Origin: Aureococcus anophagefferens
Taxonomy: Eukaryota > Sar > Pelagophyceae > Pelagomonadales > Pelagomonadaceae
NCBI RefSeq assembly: GCF_000186865.1
Contig: NW_008705565.1
Location: forward strand, 2,760,057-2,820,342
Length of the DNA stretch: 60,286 bases
Direction of reading: 5' to 3'
The position numbers and the translations under genes were made by a program. A model generated the notes under the pieces. The model did no database searches. It had not been told where the DNA came from and was given only the letters and a program-made list of their open reading frames with translations. Within the stretch, counting starts at the first letter, position 1, and each line of letters opens with the position of its first letter. Positions 45,306-54,405 of this stretch are shown here, one piece after another.

Positions 45306-47920
45306 CTAACTAGCAGCCGGCGCGTAATCGAGGTAGAAGCCCGTCTCGGGTCGGGGCACTGGCAGCTGGGGCCGGTCCGGCGGCGTCCGCGGCCCCGCCC
45401 GCAGCCGCGCGAGCTCGCGCTTCAGCGCGGCCTCGCGGCGCTCGAGGTCGCGGCGCGCCGTCGCGGCCGCGCCGGGCCTGACGGCGGCCGCGACGGCGGC
45501 CTCGGCGACGACGTCGCCCGCGCGGTCAAAGTCGGCGACGAGCGCGCCGAGGTCGTCGTCGCCCCCGCCGAGCGTCGCCGCGTCGCCGAAGCAGAGGAGC
45601 AGCGACCGCGCGCGCGTGATCGCGACGTTGAGCCGGCGGAAGTCGCCGAGGAAGCCCCGGCGGCCCTCGGCGTTCGCGCGGACGCAGCTCACGAGGACGA
45701 CGTCGGCCTCGGAGCCCTGGGCCGCGTCGACGGTCGACACGCGGCAGCCCGAGCCCGCGAGCGCCGCCGCGAGGAGCGCGCGCTGCCCCGCGTAGAACGT
45801 GAGCACGGCCACGGACGCGCCCGTCGCGGCGGCGGCGCGGCCCGCGGCGGCGACGAGCGCGGCCTCGCGCGGGTTCGCGAGCGCCGCGCCGTCGCGCCGC
45901 TCCGCGCCGGACGCGACGTCGACGAGCGCGCGCCGCGCGCCGGACGCGAGGCCGAGCGCGCGCGCCGCGGCCGCCGCGACGTCGCCGTCGCCGGGCCGCG
46001 CGCCCGTCCGGAGCCGGCCGCCGTACCAGCGGCCGCTCGGGAAGGCCGCGATGGCCGGGTCCATGCGGTACTGGATCTCGAGCATCGCGGGTTCGGGCCA
46101 GGCGCCGCGCCGCGCGGCCGCGAGGCGGGAGAGCATGGACCGGTCGAAGCCCGCGCGCACCGCCAGGGGCGAGACGACCGTCGCGGGCAGCTGGCACTGG
46201 TCGCCGACGAGGAGCAGCCGGCCGCTCCACGCGAGGTTCTGGAGGCAGGCGAGCGTCTCCGCCTCGACCGACTGCGCCGCCTCGTCGACGACGGCGACGT
46301 CGAAGGCCCCGCTCCGCCGCACGAGCGACGACCCGCACGTGCCGAGCGTCGCGAAGACGACGCGCGACCCCTCGACGAACTCGCGCGCGAGGTCCGCGCC
46401 GCGCGCGCGCCGGACCGCGTCGTCGTGGACGTCGTGCGCCGCGCACCACCGCGGCGCGACGCGCCGGAGCCAGCCCGGGTCCTCGTCGCCCGCGCGGACG
46501 CGCGCCGCGAAGGCGTCGCCGACGGTGTAGGCGAACCGCGCCGCGCGCGCGGCCGGCGCCGCCTCGTCGTCGACGAGCGACGCGCGGACGCCGACCAGCG
46601 CGGCGTCGAGCGCCGGGCAGCCGCGGAGCACGCGGTCGAAGGTCACGGTCACGGCCCGGTTCGACGGCGCGGCCACGAGCACGCGGTAGCCCCGCGCGGC
46701 GAGGCGCAGCACCGCGGCCGCGACGAAGGTCGTCTTGCCCGTGCCCGGCGGGCCCTGGACGACGGCGACGGCGCCGTCGTCGACCGCGGCCAGCGCGCGC
46801 GCCTGCGACTCGTTGAGGGCCGCGGCCGCCGCGGCCGCCGCCGCCGCGACCGCGTCGTCCTCGACGGCGCGCGCCCCCTCCTCCTCCTCCTCGACGGCGC
46901 GCGCTTCCTCATCCTCCTCGACGGCGAAGCCGTCGCGCGTGACGAACGCGTCCTCGATGTCGTCGGCGAGCTCGTCGCCTCCGAACGCGCCGCCGCCGCC
47001 GCCGTCGTCGTCGGCGAAGCGGACGTGCGTCGCCGCGCGGCCCGTCACGAGGCCGTCGAGGAACCGCGGCCAGTGCCTCCGCGCGAGCGCCGCGTCGACG
47101 CGCTCCGCGGGGAGGCTCGCGCCCGCGTCGCGGCAGCGCCAGCCGTCGCCGACGAGGTCGTCCCAGGCGTCGCAGAACCAGAGGCTCGCCGCGAGGACGG
47201 AGACGGCGCGCGTCCCGGGCGCCGTCTCCGCGACGACGCGGCCCGCCGTCGCGACGGCGTCGCGGCCCCGGCGGAGCGCGACGAGCGACCCGGGCCGCGC
47301 GTCGCCGAGGCCCGCGACCTCGAGCGCGGCCTGGGCAGGACAAGAGTGCGAAATTCCCAACTTCAAAGGCTCCTCTCTCGGCCGGTTTCCACTCGTTTCG
47401 GCTGATTTTTGGACGAGCGATCATCTCTCGGAACGGTCTCGAAGCGTGGATGCTTTTCCTGGAACGCGCGCGCGCGGAACACTCACGTTGAAGCGACGTT
47501 GAATCACTCTTGTCCTGCCCTGAGCGCGGCGAGCTCTCCGTCCTTGGCGTCGGGGCCGGCGGCGACGACGGCGCACGGCCGCTCGCCGCCGGCCCGGAGC
47601 GCCTGCGCCATGGCCGCGCGCGCCTCCTCGTAGACGCCGGGCCGGAACGACGCGGTGTAGGCGGCGACGGTCGGCCACGTCTCCGGCAGCGGCGCGACGG
47701 GCGCGAGCCCGAGGCGCGACCGGCTCTCCGCGGCCGGCGCGGCGACGTCGTCCAGCGGCCAGCGCAGGACCCAGTGCTTGAGGTCCGCCGGCGGCGCCTT
47801 CGCCCGCCGCTTCCCGCCGCCGCCGCCGCCGCCGCGCCGCGCCGCGCGCCGCGCCCGCTCCGCGCCGCCGAGGAGCGCCTCGTCCTCGTCCCCGTCCTTG
47901 CGCTTCTTGCGCTTCGGCAT
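45306..47920 (-). CDS. SF1B helicase of the UPF1/SEN1/IGHMBP2 group
   Basis: Two exons, 47920-47531 and 47330-45306, give 804 residues. The N-terminus is basic (MPKRKKRKDGDEDE), a likely nuclear signal. Helicase motifs run in order: Q-motif LNESQARAL, Walker A QGPPGTGKT, VAAPSNRAV, DEAAQSVE (motif II), VGDQCQLPATV, QYRMDPAI, then VSTVDAAQGSEADVVLVSCVRAN and FRRLNVAITRAR (motifs V-VI). An acidic/Ala-rich insert precedes the Q motif. It could act on RNA or RNA:DNA hybrids; no Cys-His domain of UPF1 is present, nor an R3H domain of IGHMBP2. The intron is introner B3. Confidence 0.88.
47331..47522 (+). mobile_element. Introner B3 (family B)
   Basis: Full-length 192-bp element in the helicase gene, reversed relative to it. 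Gene-sense TSD GCCGCGCT at 47523-47530 and 47323-47330, perfect. Intron 47331-47530 is GC-AG and restores GELAALEVAG. The left end on the plus strand is CTGGGCAGGACAAG, the reference family B terminus. Confidence 0.95.
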
Positions 47921-48094
47921 GTGGCGCCGCGAGCCTTTAGCTCCGTCGAGCGCCGCGCATCTACGAGCAAACGCCTTCTACGAGCAGGCGCCTCGAGCTA
48001 GCAGCCGTGTCGTCGTGCGGCAGGAGTCACGGCTAGCCAGTCGCCCCCGCCGGGTCGACGCTGCAGTAAAGATGCTTTGCGCAGCCCCCATATG

Positions 48095-48206
48095 CATCGA
48101 TGATGGCGCCGTGCGGATCCTCGTGCTTGTCTCCTAGCCTAGCCTCGCGCAGCCCACGGTGATCGATGACGATGGCGGCCGCGCGGATCCTCGTGCTTGT
48201 CGTCGC
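48095..48206 (+). repeat. Local duplication of the start region
   Basis: The sequence around 48098-48134 (CGATGATGGCGCCGTGCGGA then TCCTCGTGCTTGTC) is repeated with a few changes at 48163-48202, where the second copy carries the ATG and signal peptide of the downstream gene. The first copy ends in a TAG soon after. It is a tandem duplication of about 64 bp spacing. Confidence 0.7.
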
Positions 48207-50722
48207 CGCAACCATGGCCGAGGAGGGCTTCCGGCTGCACCGCGGCCCGCGCCACGCCGCGCTCTACGGCGAGTACCGCGCCGCGCGCCGGCGCTGCGAC
48301 GCGCGGCGCCTCTGGCGCCCCAAGGTCGACGTCTGGCGGAACACGACCTTCGCGCGGCAGCCCGGCTGGCTCTACCGCTACCACAACGACACGCCGTCCT
48401 GGCAGGGGTGCGCCTACGGCGGCGACCGCGTGGCCGTCGCGCCCTGGGCCGAGAACCTCGGCGCGCGCGGCGTCCGCTTCTGGCGGCTCCTCGTGGCGGC
48501 GAACGGGCACGAGCACCGCTGCGCGGCGCGGCGCTACGCGCCGCGCGTCGTCGACCCGGCGGGCGACCCGAGGGGCCCGGCCCGCGGCCGCTGGGCGGCG
48601 CCGCGGCTCGAGGAGTGCGCCGTGGCCGTCGCGGGCGCCGCGGGCGCCGAGGGGAACACGACGTGGACGTTCCAGCGCCTCGCGCCGCTCGTGGGCGTCG
48701 GCGGCTACGACTGGCACGGCGTGGCCTGGGACGGCGTCGCGGACTTTGGGCCCGCGGACGTCGACGCGTGGTTCGTCGGCGCCGTCGCCGAGGACGGCGC
48801 CGCGCTCGGCTTCCCGCCCGTCCACGTGCACCACGCGCACGCGCGGCGGCGGTCCGACGCGCGCGGCGAGGCCGACGCGGTCCCCGGCGGCGCCGAGGCG
48901 TCGGGCCCGCTCGTCTTCGAGGCGCACGCGGACAGCAACTGCGCCGGCGGCGCGGGCGCGAAGCCGCTCGGCGCGCCGGGCGACGGCGGCGCGGGCTGCT
49001 TCCTGCGGGCGCTGCCGTCCGGCGTCGCCGTCAAGGTCGACGCGCGCCTCTTCTTCGACGCGCACCTCAACGACGCGCGGCCGCGGGACAGACTCCGGCC
49101 GCTGCGCTTCGGCGCCGAGGTCGCGCTGCGCTGGCACCCGCGGGACCGGCCCCGGCGGGCCGCGGCGCTCGCGACCCTCGGCAACTTCGGCGCGCCGCAC
49201 GACGGCGACGCCGTCGGCGAGCTCCGGTTCACGCTCGCGCACGGGCGGACGGACGCGCCCGCGGTCTACGCCGTCGCCGGCGTCGTCGGCGGCAACGTGT
49301 TTCGGGGCGCGGGCGGCGCCGCGGAGGTGCTCGACGCGCACGTGCACACGCACCAGCGCTTCGCGGTGTGGAAATCAACCACCGGTTCGGGACGTCCCGA
49401 CCAAACTTTGAAATTCTCTAGCTCGGCCAAAACGAAGTCGATTCGGCTGATTTTTGGACGGATCGATTGCTCTCAGCAAGGTCTCGAAGCACGGTCGAAG
49501 CGCTTGCATCGAAACTGTCGCATACGCGCACATTGAAGTCGGGTTGAATATTTGATTTCCACACAGGCGCTTCGCGGCGAGCGCGTACGTCCTCGCGGGC
49601 GGCGATCGAAAACTTCCCCTACGTGCCGCCGCTCCCGGCGCCCTACGCGCCGGCCGTCGTCGACCGGCCCGCGCTCGACGCGCTCCGCGCGAGGCTCCTC
49701 GCGGAGCCGGCGCTGCGCTTCGCGTCGTCGCGGCCGGGCCTCGACGTCGTCGCCGCGGGCGACGGCGCGGCGCCGGGCGTCTACGACCGCCACGCGGAGC
49801 TCGGCCGCGCGCCGGGCGCCCCGTGGGTGCTGGCGGACGGCGACCGCGTCACGGCCGTCTTCCTCGACGACTACGGCGCCGCGGCCGCGGCCGCGGGCCG
49901 GGCGCCGGCGCCGGGCGACTTCTCCGCGTCGATGGCGGGCCTCGTCGCCGGCGACGCCGCCGTGTCGCCCCAGCACTACATCCTGCGGCTCACGCTCGCG
50001 GCGCTCGAGGGCGAAGCCGGGTCGGGCCCGCTGCGCCGCTGCTGCGTGCAAATCAACCGCCGGTTCGGGACGTCCCGGCCAAACTCTCGAGCTCGGTCAC
50101 ATCGACGTCGATTCGGCCGATTTTTGGACGGATCGAGTGCTCTTATCGAGTTCTCGAAGCACAGCGGATGTGTCAAAACATTCGAATACGCTCACATTGA
50201 AGTCGAGTTGAAGATTTGATTTCCACGCAGGCGCTGCTGCTGCGTGCCCGTGGAGTTGAGCGTCGCCGCGGACCCGGCCGGCGCCTACTACGCGGCCATG
50301 GCGCGCGCGCGCGAGTTCGCCGCGACGCTCACGGCGGAGGGCCAGGCCCGCGCGCGGGCGCTGCCCCTGCCCCACCGGCCGTCCAACGCCATGGGCGCGC
50401 ACCCGGGCGCGGAGGTCGCGGCCAGGGCAGCAAAAGAGAGCGAAATTCCCAACTTCAAAGGCTCCTATCTCGGTCGTTTTCCACTCGCTGCGGCTGATTT
50501 TTGGACGAGCGATCATCTCTCGGAACGATCTCGAAGCGTGGATGTGTTTTTCGTAACGCGCGCGCGCGGAACACTCACGTTGAAGCGACGTTGAATCTCT
50601 CTTGTCCTGCCCAGGTCGCGGCGAACGTCACGTTCCTCCGGTCGCCGCTTCCGAACGCGCCGGGCGCGGAGCTCTGGGTCGTGCGCAGCGACGACTGCGA
50701 CTACCACGCCAACTGCGGCTGA
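48166..50722 (+). CDS. Secreted orphan protein with HxHH motifs, three introners, one apparent frameshift
   Basis: Four exons (48166-49355, 49567-50032, 50231-50414, 50615-50722) encode about 648 residues if one base is removed in the AAAA at about 49608-49611; without that the second exon reads out of frame. A signal peptide (about 1-18) is followed by Trp/Tyr-rich sequence with N-glycosylation sites (NTT, NDT), a VHVHHAHARR segment (about 225), Cys pairs (DSNCAGG...GCFLRAL) and HVHTHQRF (about 396). The His motifs recall copper type II monooxygenases but I cannot match the fold, so no function is given. Introns are introners A6, A7 and B4. Confidence 0.65.
49364..49566 (-). mobile_element. 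Introner A6 (family A)
   Basis: Full-length 203-bp element, reversed relative to the gene. The perfect TSD GCGCTTCG is at 49356-49363 and 49567-49574. The left terminus has one change (CGGTGTGG for CTGTGTGG). Intron 49356-49566 is GC-AG and restores HTHQRFAASAYVLAGG. Confidence 0.93.
50041..50230 (-). mobile_element. Introner A7 (family A, 190 bp)
   Basis: Slightly shortened family A element reversed relative to the gene, with ends CTGCGTGCAAATC and GATTTCCACGCAG (both carry the same T-to-C type change, keeping them complementary). The TSD is GCGCCGCT (50033-50040) and GCGCTGCT (50231-50238), one mismatch. Intron 50033-50230 is GC-AG. Confidence 0.88.
50423..50614 (+). mobile_element. Introner B4 (family B)
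   Basis: Full-length 192-bp element in gene sense, ends CAGGGCAGCAAAAG and CTTGTCCTGCCCAG. The perfect TSD GTCGCGGC is at 50415-50422 and 50615-50622, identical to the TSD of introner A5. Intron 50415-50614 is GT-AG, phase 0. Confidence 0.95.
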
Positions 50723-50785
50723 GGGGGTCTAATATATTGTACACACGCAGGTTCGGGGGGCGGGGCGGGGGGGCGGGGAGGGTCC

Positions 50786-52002
50786 CTACTGCACGTGGCA
50801 CCGGGAGCCGCCGGCGCCGCCGGGCTCGCCGGGGTCGCCGAAGGGCTCGCTCTCGAGGCTGCTCTTGTCGACGACCTCGAAGTCGGTCCTCGACGGCGAC
50901 GCCGGCGGCGACACCATGACGAAGGACGGGCTCGCGGGCTCCGCGGCGGCCGCCTGCGCGCGCTCGAACGCGGCCGAGATGGCCGCCGCGTCGGGCCCCC
51001 GGCGCCGCGGGTCGTCGGCGCCCGGCGGCGGCGCCGCGCCGCCGGGCGCCGGCGGCGGCGCCGCCGCCAGCGGCGGCGGCCGCGGCCGCGGCGCGAAGGG
51101 CGGCAGGTCGCCGTCGGCGCAGGCGCGGGCCCACTTGGCCGACGTCACGGGCGTCGCCTCCGGCGGCGAGCCGCCTGGGCAGGAAAAGAGTGTGAAATCT
51201 CCAACTTTGGAGGCTCATATCTCGGTCGTTTTCCCCTCGTTTCGGCTAATTTTTGGACGAGCGATCATCTCTCGGAGCGCTCCCGACGCGTGGATGCTTT
51301 TTCAGGAACGCGCGCGCGCGAAACACTCACGTTGAAGCGAACTTGAATCACTCTTTTCCTGCCCTGCGAGCTGCAGGGCGCCGTGTACCACGCGTGCGGT
51401 TCGCCGAATTTCGAGAGGCCGGGCCCCAGGTCCGCGAGGATCCACATCTTCTGGCGCCAGCGGTAGAGCGTCATGGCCGAGCCGACCTTCTTGTAGGCCG
51501 CGGCGCCCCGGTAGCCCCTCAGGTGGTGCCGCTCGTAGCGGCCGTCGACGGCGCCGCTGCCCGAGTCGCGGATCTCGTAGAAGGGCGACGGGTCCGGCCG
51601 CGGGTCGCCGCTCCCCCGCGCCATGCCCTCGGGCCGCGCCGACCCGACGAAGGTGAGGAGCCGCTCGCTGAGGCTGCACCAGCCCTCGTAGGCGCCGGGC
51701 TCTGCGACGCGCGCGCGCTCGCGGCCGCCGTCGAGCTTGATGGCGTCGACGCGCACGACGACGCCGGCGGGGATGTCGCAGAGCGGCGCGGAGCTCAGGG
51801 ACGCGCCGGACCGCACGCGCACGCTCCGGCCCGTCGTGCGGTAGTACCTGGAAATTTTTTGAAAATGAGGTCGTGTTCTTCGGCGAGCGGTCGCGGCCGG
51901 GTAGGGGCAGCGCGGGCGGGCGCGGCGGGGCGGCGCGGGGGCGGGCGCGGCGCGGCGGGAGGCGACGGGCGCGGCGACGCACCCGAGGCACGGCGGACCC
52001 AT
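50786..52002 (-). CDS. SH3b-like domain protein, possibly N-myristoylated
   Basis: Two exons, 52002-51375 and 51174-50786, give 338 residues. The N-terminus MGPPCLGC could be myristoylated and palmitoylated. An SH3b-like module (about 66-112, VRVRSGASLSSAPLCDIPAGVVVRV ending GWCSLSERLL) is followed by a stretch of about 65 residues with DGRYERHHLRGYRGAAAYKKVG and WRQKMWILADLG...AWYTAPC, a Trp/Tyr-rich unit seen repeatedly in algal predicted proteins. The C-terminal third is Pro/Ala-rich with SPSF. The start is uncertain because the frame stays open to 52263 and a TTTCCAG at about 51848-51854 could be an intron acceptor. The certain intron is introner B5. Confidence 0.65.
51175..51366 (+). mobile_element. 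Introner B5 (family B)
   Basis: Full-length 192-bp element reversed relative to its gene. The gene-sense TSD is GCAGCTCG (51367-51374) and GCGGCTCG (51167-51174), one mismatch. Intron 51175-51374 is GC-AG and restores TAPCGSPPEATP. The termini are CTGGGCAGGAAAAG and CTTTTCCTGCCCTG on the plus strand. Confidence 0.92.
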
Positions 52003-52219
52003 GGGAGAGGCGGGCGCACAGCGGAAGGAAGAACACTGCGAAGCTTTTGTGTCGAGGCAAAAACACAAATGACGGCACATTCGCTGGCCAAAGATGAGCA
52101 ACTGCTCAACCGGCTCGCGTGCAGAGTGATGATGATGGGCAGCCCGATGAAATAATGCAGGCAACGCTGTCGTCGCATACGAGAAGGACGTATGCGACGG
52201 TCTGACCACCTTTGACGAC

Positions 52220-53014
52220 ATGGACGACGACGACGGCGACGGCGACGACCCTACGATTATCATCGACGTGTCGGCCTGGCCAAGAGTGTCCTTCGCCCGC
52301 GCGGAGGAGCGCCTCTTCGAGGCGGACGGCGCGCCGGCGGCGTCGTTCGACGCGGCCGGCGCGCGCGGCGAGGCGGCCTACGCCGCGGCGTTCCGCCGGG
52401 CCTTCGCCGCGCTCGGCGCGGCGCCGGAGGACGCGTCGGTCGTCGCCGTCGCCGACGTCGTCCGCGACGGCGCGGCGCGGGCCGCGTGCGCCGCGGCGGC
52501 GCTCGGCGACCTCCGCTGCCGCCGCGCGGCCGCGGCGGGCGCGGCCTGGTGCGGCCTCCTGGGCCACTGCACGCAGGTCGAGCCGCAGGTCGCGCTCGTC
52601 CGCGCCGGTGGCGCGTGGACGGCCGCGCCCATGGAGGACGGCGCCGTCGACGCGGCGCGCGCCGTCGCGGCCGCCGACGGCACGGCCGCCGCCGCCGCGC
52701 GCGCCGTCGTCGACGCCGTCCGCGCCTTCCCGGAGAACGCATCGCGCTACTACGGCCGCGTCGTCGTCGTCGACCAGGACGGCGGCGACGACGCGCGCGC
52801 CGTCGCCGCCGCGCTCGCGGACATGGCCCCGGGCTGCTACAAGGTCGCCGTGCGCGCCGCGCCGCCGGGCGCGGCCCTCCGCGGGGCCTTCTGGCTCGAC
52901 CACTTCTCCCGCCGGGGCGCGGGCGGCGGCTACCTCGCCCGCGAGGCCTTCGACGACCTCGTCGCGGGCCCGGACGGCGCCGCGGGCCTCGCGCGCCGCT
53001 TTGTGGATTATTAG
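52220..53014 (+). CDS. Hypothetical acidic-start protein, possibly a degenerate actin-fold protein
   Basis: A 264-residue Ala-rich protein starting MDDDDGDGDDPTIIIDVSAWPRVSFARAEERLFEADG. The middle (ASVVAVADVV, then GLLGHCTQVEPQVALVRAGGAWTAAPMEDG) loosely recalls the actin-related stretch that binds nucleotide phosphate (VVDSGDG...PVYEG), but key residues are absent, so this is only a suggestion. Cys pairs are few and no membrane segment is seen. It is divergent to the SH3b-like gene with 217 bp between the starts. Confidence 0.6.
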   Translation: MDDDDGDGDDPTIIIDVSAWPRVSFARAEERLFEADGAPAASFDAAGARGEAAYAAAFRRAFAALGAAPEDASVVAVADVVRDGAARAACAAAALGDLRCRRAAAAGAAWCGLLGHCTQVEPQVALVRAGGAWTAAPMEDGAVDAARAVAAADGTAAAAARAVVDAVRAFPENASRYYGRVVVVDQDGGDDARAVAAALADMAPGCYKVAVRAAPPGAALRGAFWLDHFSRRGAGGGYLAREAFDDLVAGPDGAAGLARRFVDY

Positions 53015-53027
53015 GGACGAGAATACC

Positions 53028-53103
53028 ACGCCGTCGGGGTCTCGTTTTAAACACCTTCAAAAACATGTGGACGCCGTCGGGGTCTCGTTTTGAACGCCTT
53101 CAA
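53028..53103 (+). repeat. 43-bp direct repeat in an intergenic promoter
   Basis: ACGCCGTCGGGGTCTCGTTT is found at 53028 and again at 53071, each followed by a CCTTCAA. The two copies have a 43-bp period and lie just after the preceding stop and before the HIBCH start. Confidence 0.85.
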
Positions 53104-53115
53104 GTTGAACTCAAT

Positions 53116-53123
53116 TTGCCACA
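53116..53123 (+). promoter_or_regulatory. TTGCCACA motif upstream of HIBCH
   Basis: The octamer lies 37 bases before the HIBCH ATG, preceded by a TTCAAGTTGAAC stretch. It matches the motif in the 17.3-kb shared promoter. Confidence 0.35.
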
Positions 53124-53159
53124 AGCAGAATATTAATCGCCTTCTCAGGGTGCTCTCCG

Positions 53160-54362
53160 ATGCTCCGGCGCGCCATCTCCACGACCGCGAGCTTCGACGT
53201 CCGGCGCGCCATGTCCGCGGCCGCGAGCTACGACTTCATCCGCGTGAGCGGCGTCGGGACGAGCGCCGCGGCGCTCGTGCTCGACCGGCCGAAGAAGCTC
53301 AACGCCCTCGATCTGGCCATGGTGCGCGAGGTCGCCGACGCCCTGGCCCGCGTCGAGGACGCCGCCAAGGCCGGCGGAAACTGCGCGACGCTCACGGTCA
53401 CGGGCGCGGGCGGCAAGGCCTTCTGCGCCGGCGGCGACGTCAAGGCCGTGCGCGCGTCCGGGCTCGCGGGCCCGGCGCCCGGCGGCGACGAGCCCGACTA
53501 CCTCCGCTTCTTCCGCGAGGAGTACGCGCTCAACGCCGCGCTCGGGCGCCTCGGGGCCGCCGGGAGCCCCGTGAAGCAGGTGAGCGTGTGGGACGGCATC
53601 GTCATGGGCGGCGGCGTCGGCCTGAGCGTCCACGGCCGCTTCCGCGTCGCGACGGAGAAAGCGCTTCTGGCGATGCCCGAGTGCGCCATCGGCCTCTTCC
53701 CGGACGTCGGCGTCTGCCACGCGCTCGCGCGCATGCCCGGCGGGTCCGGCGCCTACGCGGCGCTCACGGGCGCGCGCCTCGGCGCCGCGGATCTGCTCTT
53801 TTCGGGCTTAGCGACGCACTACGTGCCCTCGGAGCGGCTCGCCGAGGCCGCGGCCGCCGTCGCCGCCGTCGACGGCGCGCTGCCGCCGGCGGCCTTCGAC
53901 GCCGCCGTCGACGCCGCGCTCAACGGCGCCGGGAACGGCGCGACACCGCCGGGCGAACACGCGCTCGCGGACCACGGCGAGGTCATAGACGCGGCGTTCG
54001 GCGGCGAGGCGACCGTCGGCGCCGCGCTCGCGGTTTTGGACGGCTTCGCGGCGGGCGGCGACGGCTTCGCGGCGAGTGCCGCCGCGGCCGTGCGCGCGGG
54101 GTCGCCGACGTCCGCCGCGCTGTCGCTCGAGCTCGTCCGCCGCGCGGCCGGCGCGAGCCTCGCGGACGTGCTCGCGGCGGATTTTCGAGTCGTGAGCCGC
54201 GTCGTCGGCGCGCGGCCGCCGACGTCCGACTTCTACGAGGGCGTCCGCGCGGCCCTCGTCGACAAGGACCGGACCCCGACGTGGCGGCCGCCGCCGACGG
54301 ACGCGGACGTCGCCGCGCACGTCGCGCCCCTCGAACCGGGCGCCGAGCTCGCGCTGCCGTGA
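53160..54362 (+). CDS. HIBCH: 3-hydroxyisobutyryl-CoA hydrolase
   Basis: A 400-residue crotonase-fold enzyme of mitochondrial valine degradation, releasing 3-hydroxyisobutyrate from its CoA ester. The N-terminus (MLRRAISTTASFDVRRAMS) is a mitochondrial presequence. Family signatures are LDRPKKLNALDLAMV, AGGKAFCAGGDVKAV (oxyanion hole), FFREEYALN, WDGIVMGGGVGLSVHGRFRVATE, the catalytic Glu in AMPECAIGLFPDVG, and ATHYVPSE. The C-terminal ETSVALSLELV-like part is present as TSAALSLELVRRA. A DFYEGVRAALVDKDRTPTWRPP block close to the end fits HIBCH rather than enoyl-CoA hydratase. Confidence 0.92.
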   Translation: MLRRAISTTASFDVRRAMSAAASYDFIRVSGVGTSAAALVLDRPKKLNALDLAMVREVADALARVEDAAKAGGNCATLTVTGAGGKAFCAGGDVKAVRASGLAGPAPGGDEPDYLRFFREEYALNAALGRLGAAGSPVKQVSVWDGIVMGGGVGLSVHGRFRVATEKALLAMPECAIGLFPDVGVCHALARMPGGSGAYAALTGARLGAADLLFSGLATHYVPSERLAEAAAAVAAVDGALPPAAFDAAVDAALNGAGNGATPPGEHALADHGEVIDAAFGGEATVGAALAVLDGFAAGGDGFAASAAAAVRAGSPTSAALSLELVRRAAGASLADVLAADFRVVSRVVGARPPTSDFYEGVRAALVDKDRTPTWRPPPTDADVAAHVAPLEPGAELALP

Positions 54363-54405
54363 ATCGGGGCCTCGTAGGACGAACGGGGCGCTAACGAAGG
54401 GGAGG

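Noticed and set aside
48166..50722. Copper type II ascorbate-dependent monooxygenase
   Set aside because: HxHH and HTHQRF segments are suggestive, but the spacing and the Met ligand region of that family could not be recognised.
52220..53014. Actin-related protein
   Set aside because: Only one loose motif resembles the actin fold and the nucleotide-binding loops are absent; kept as hypothetical.
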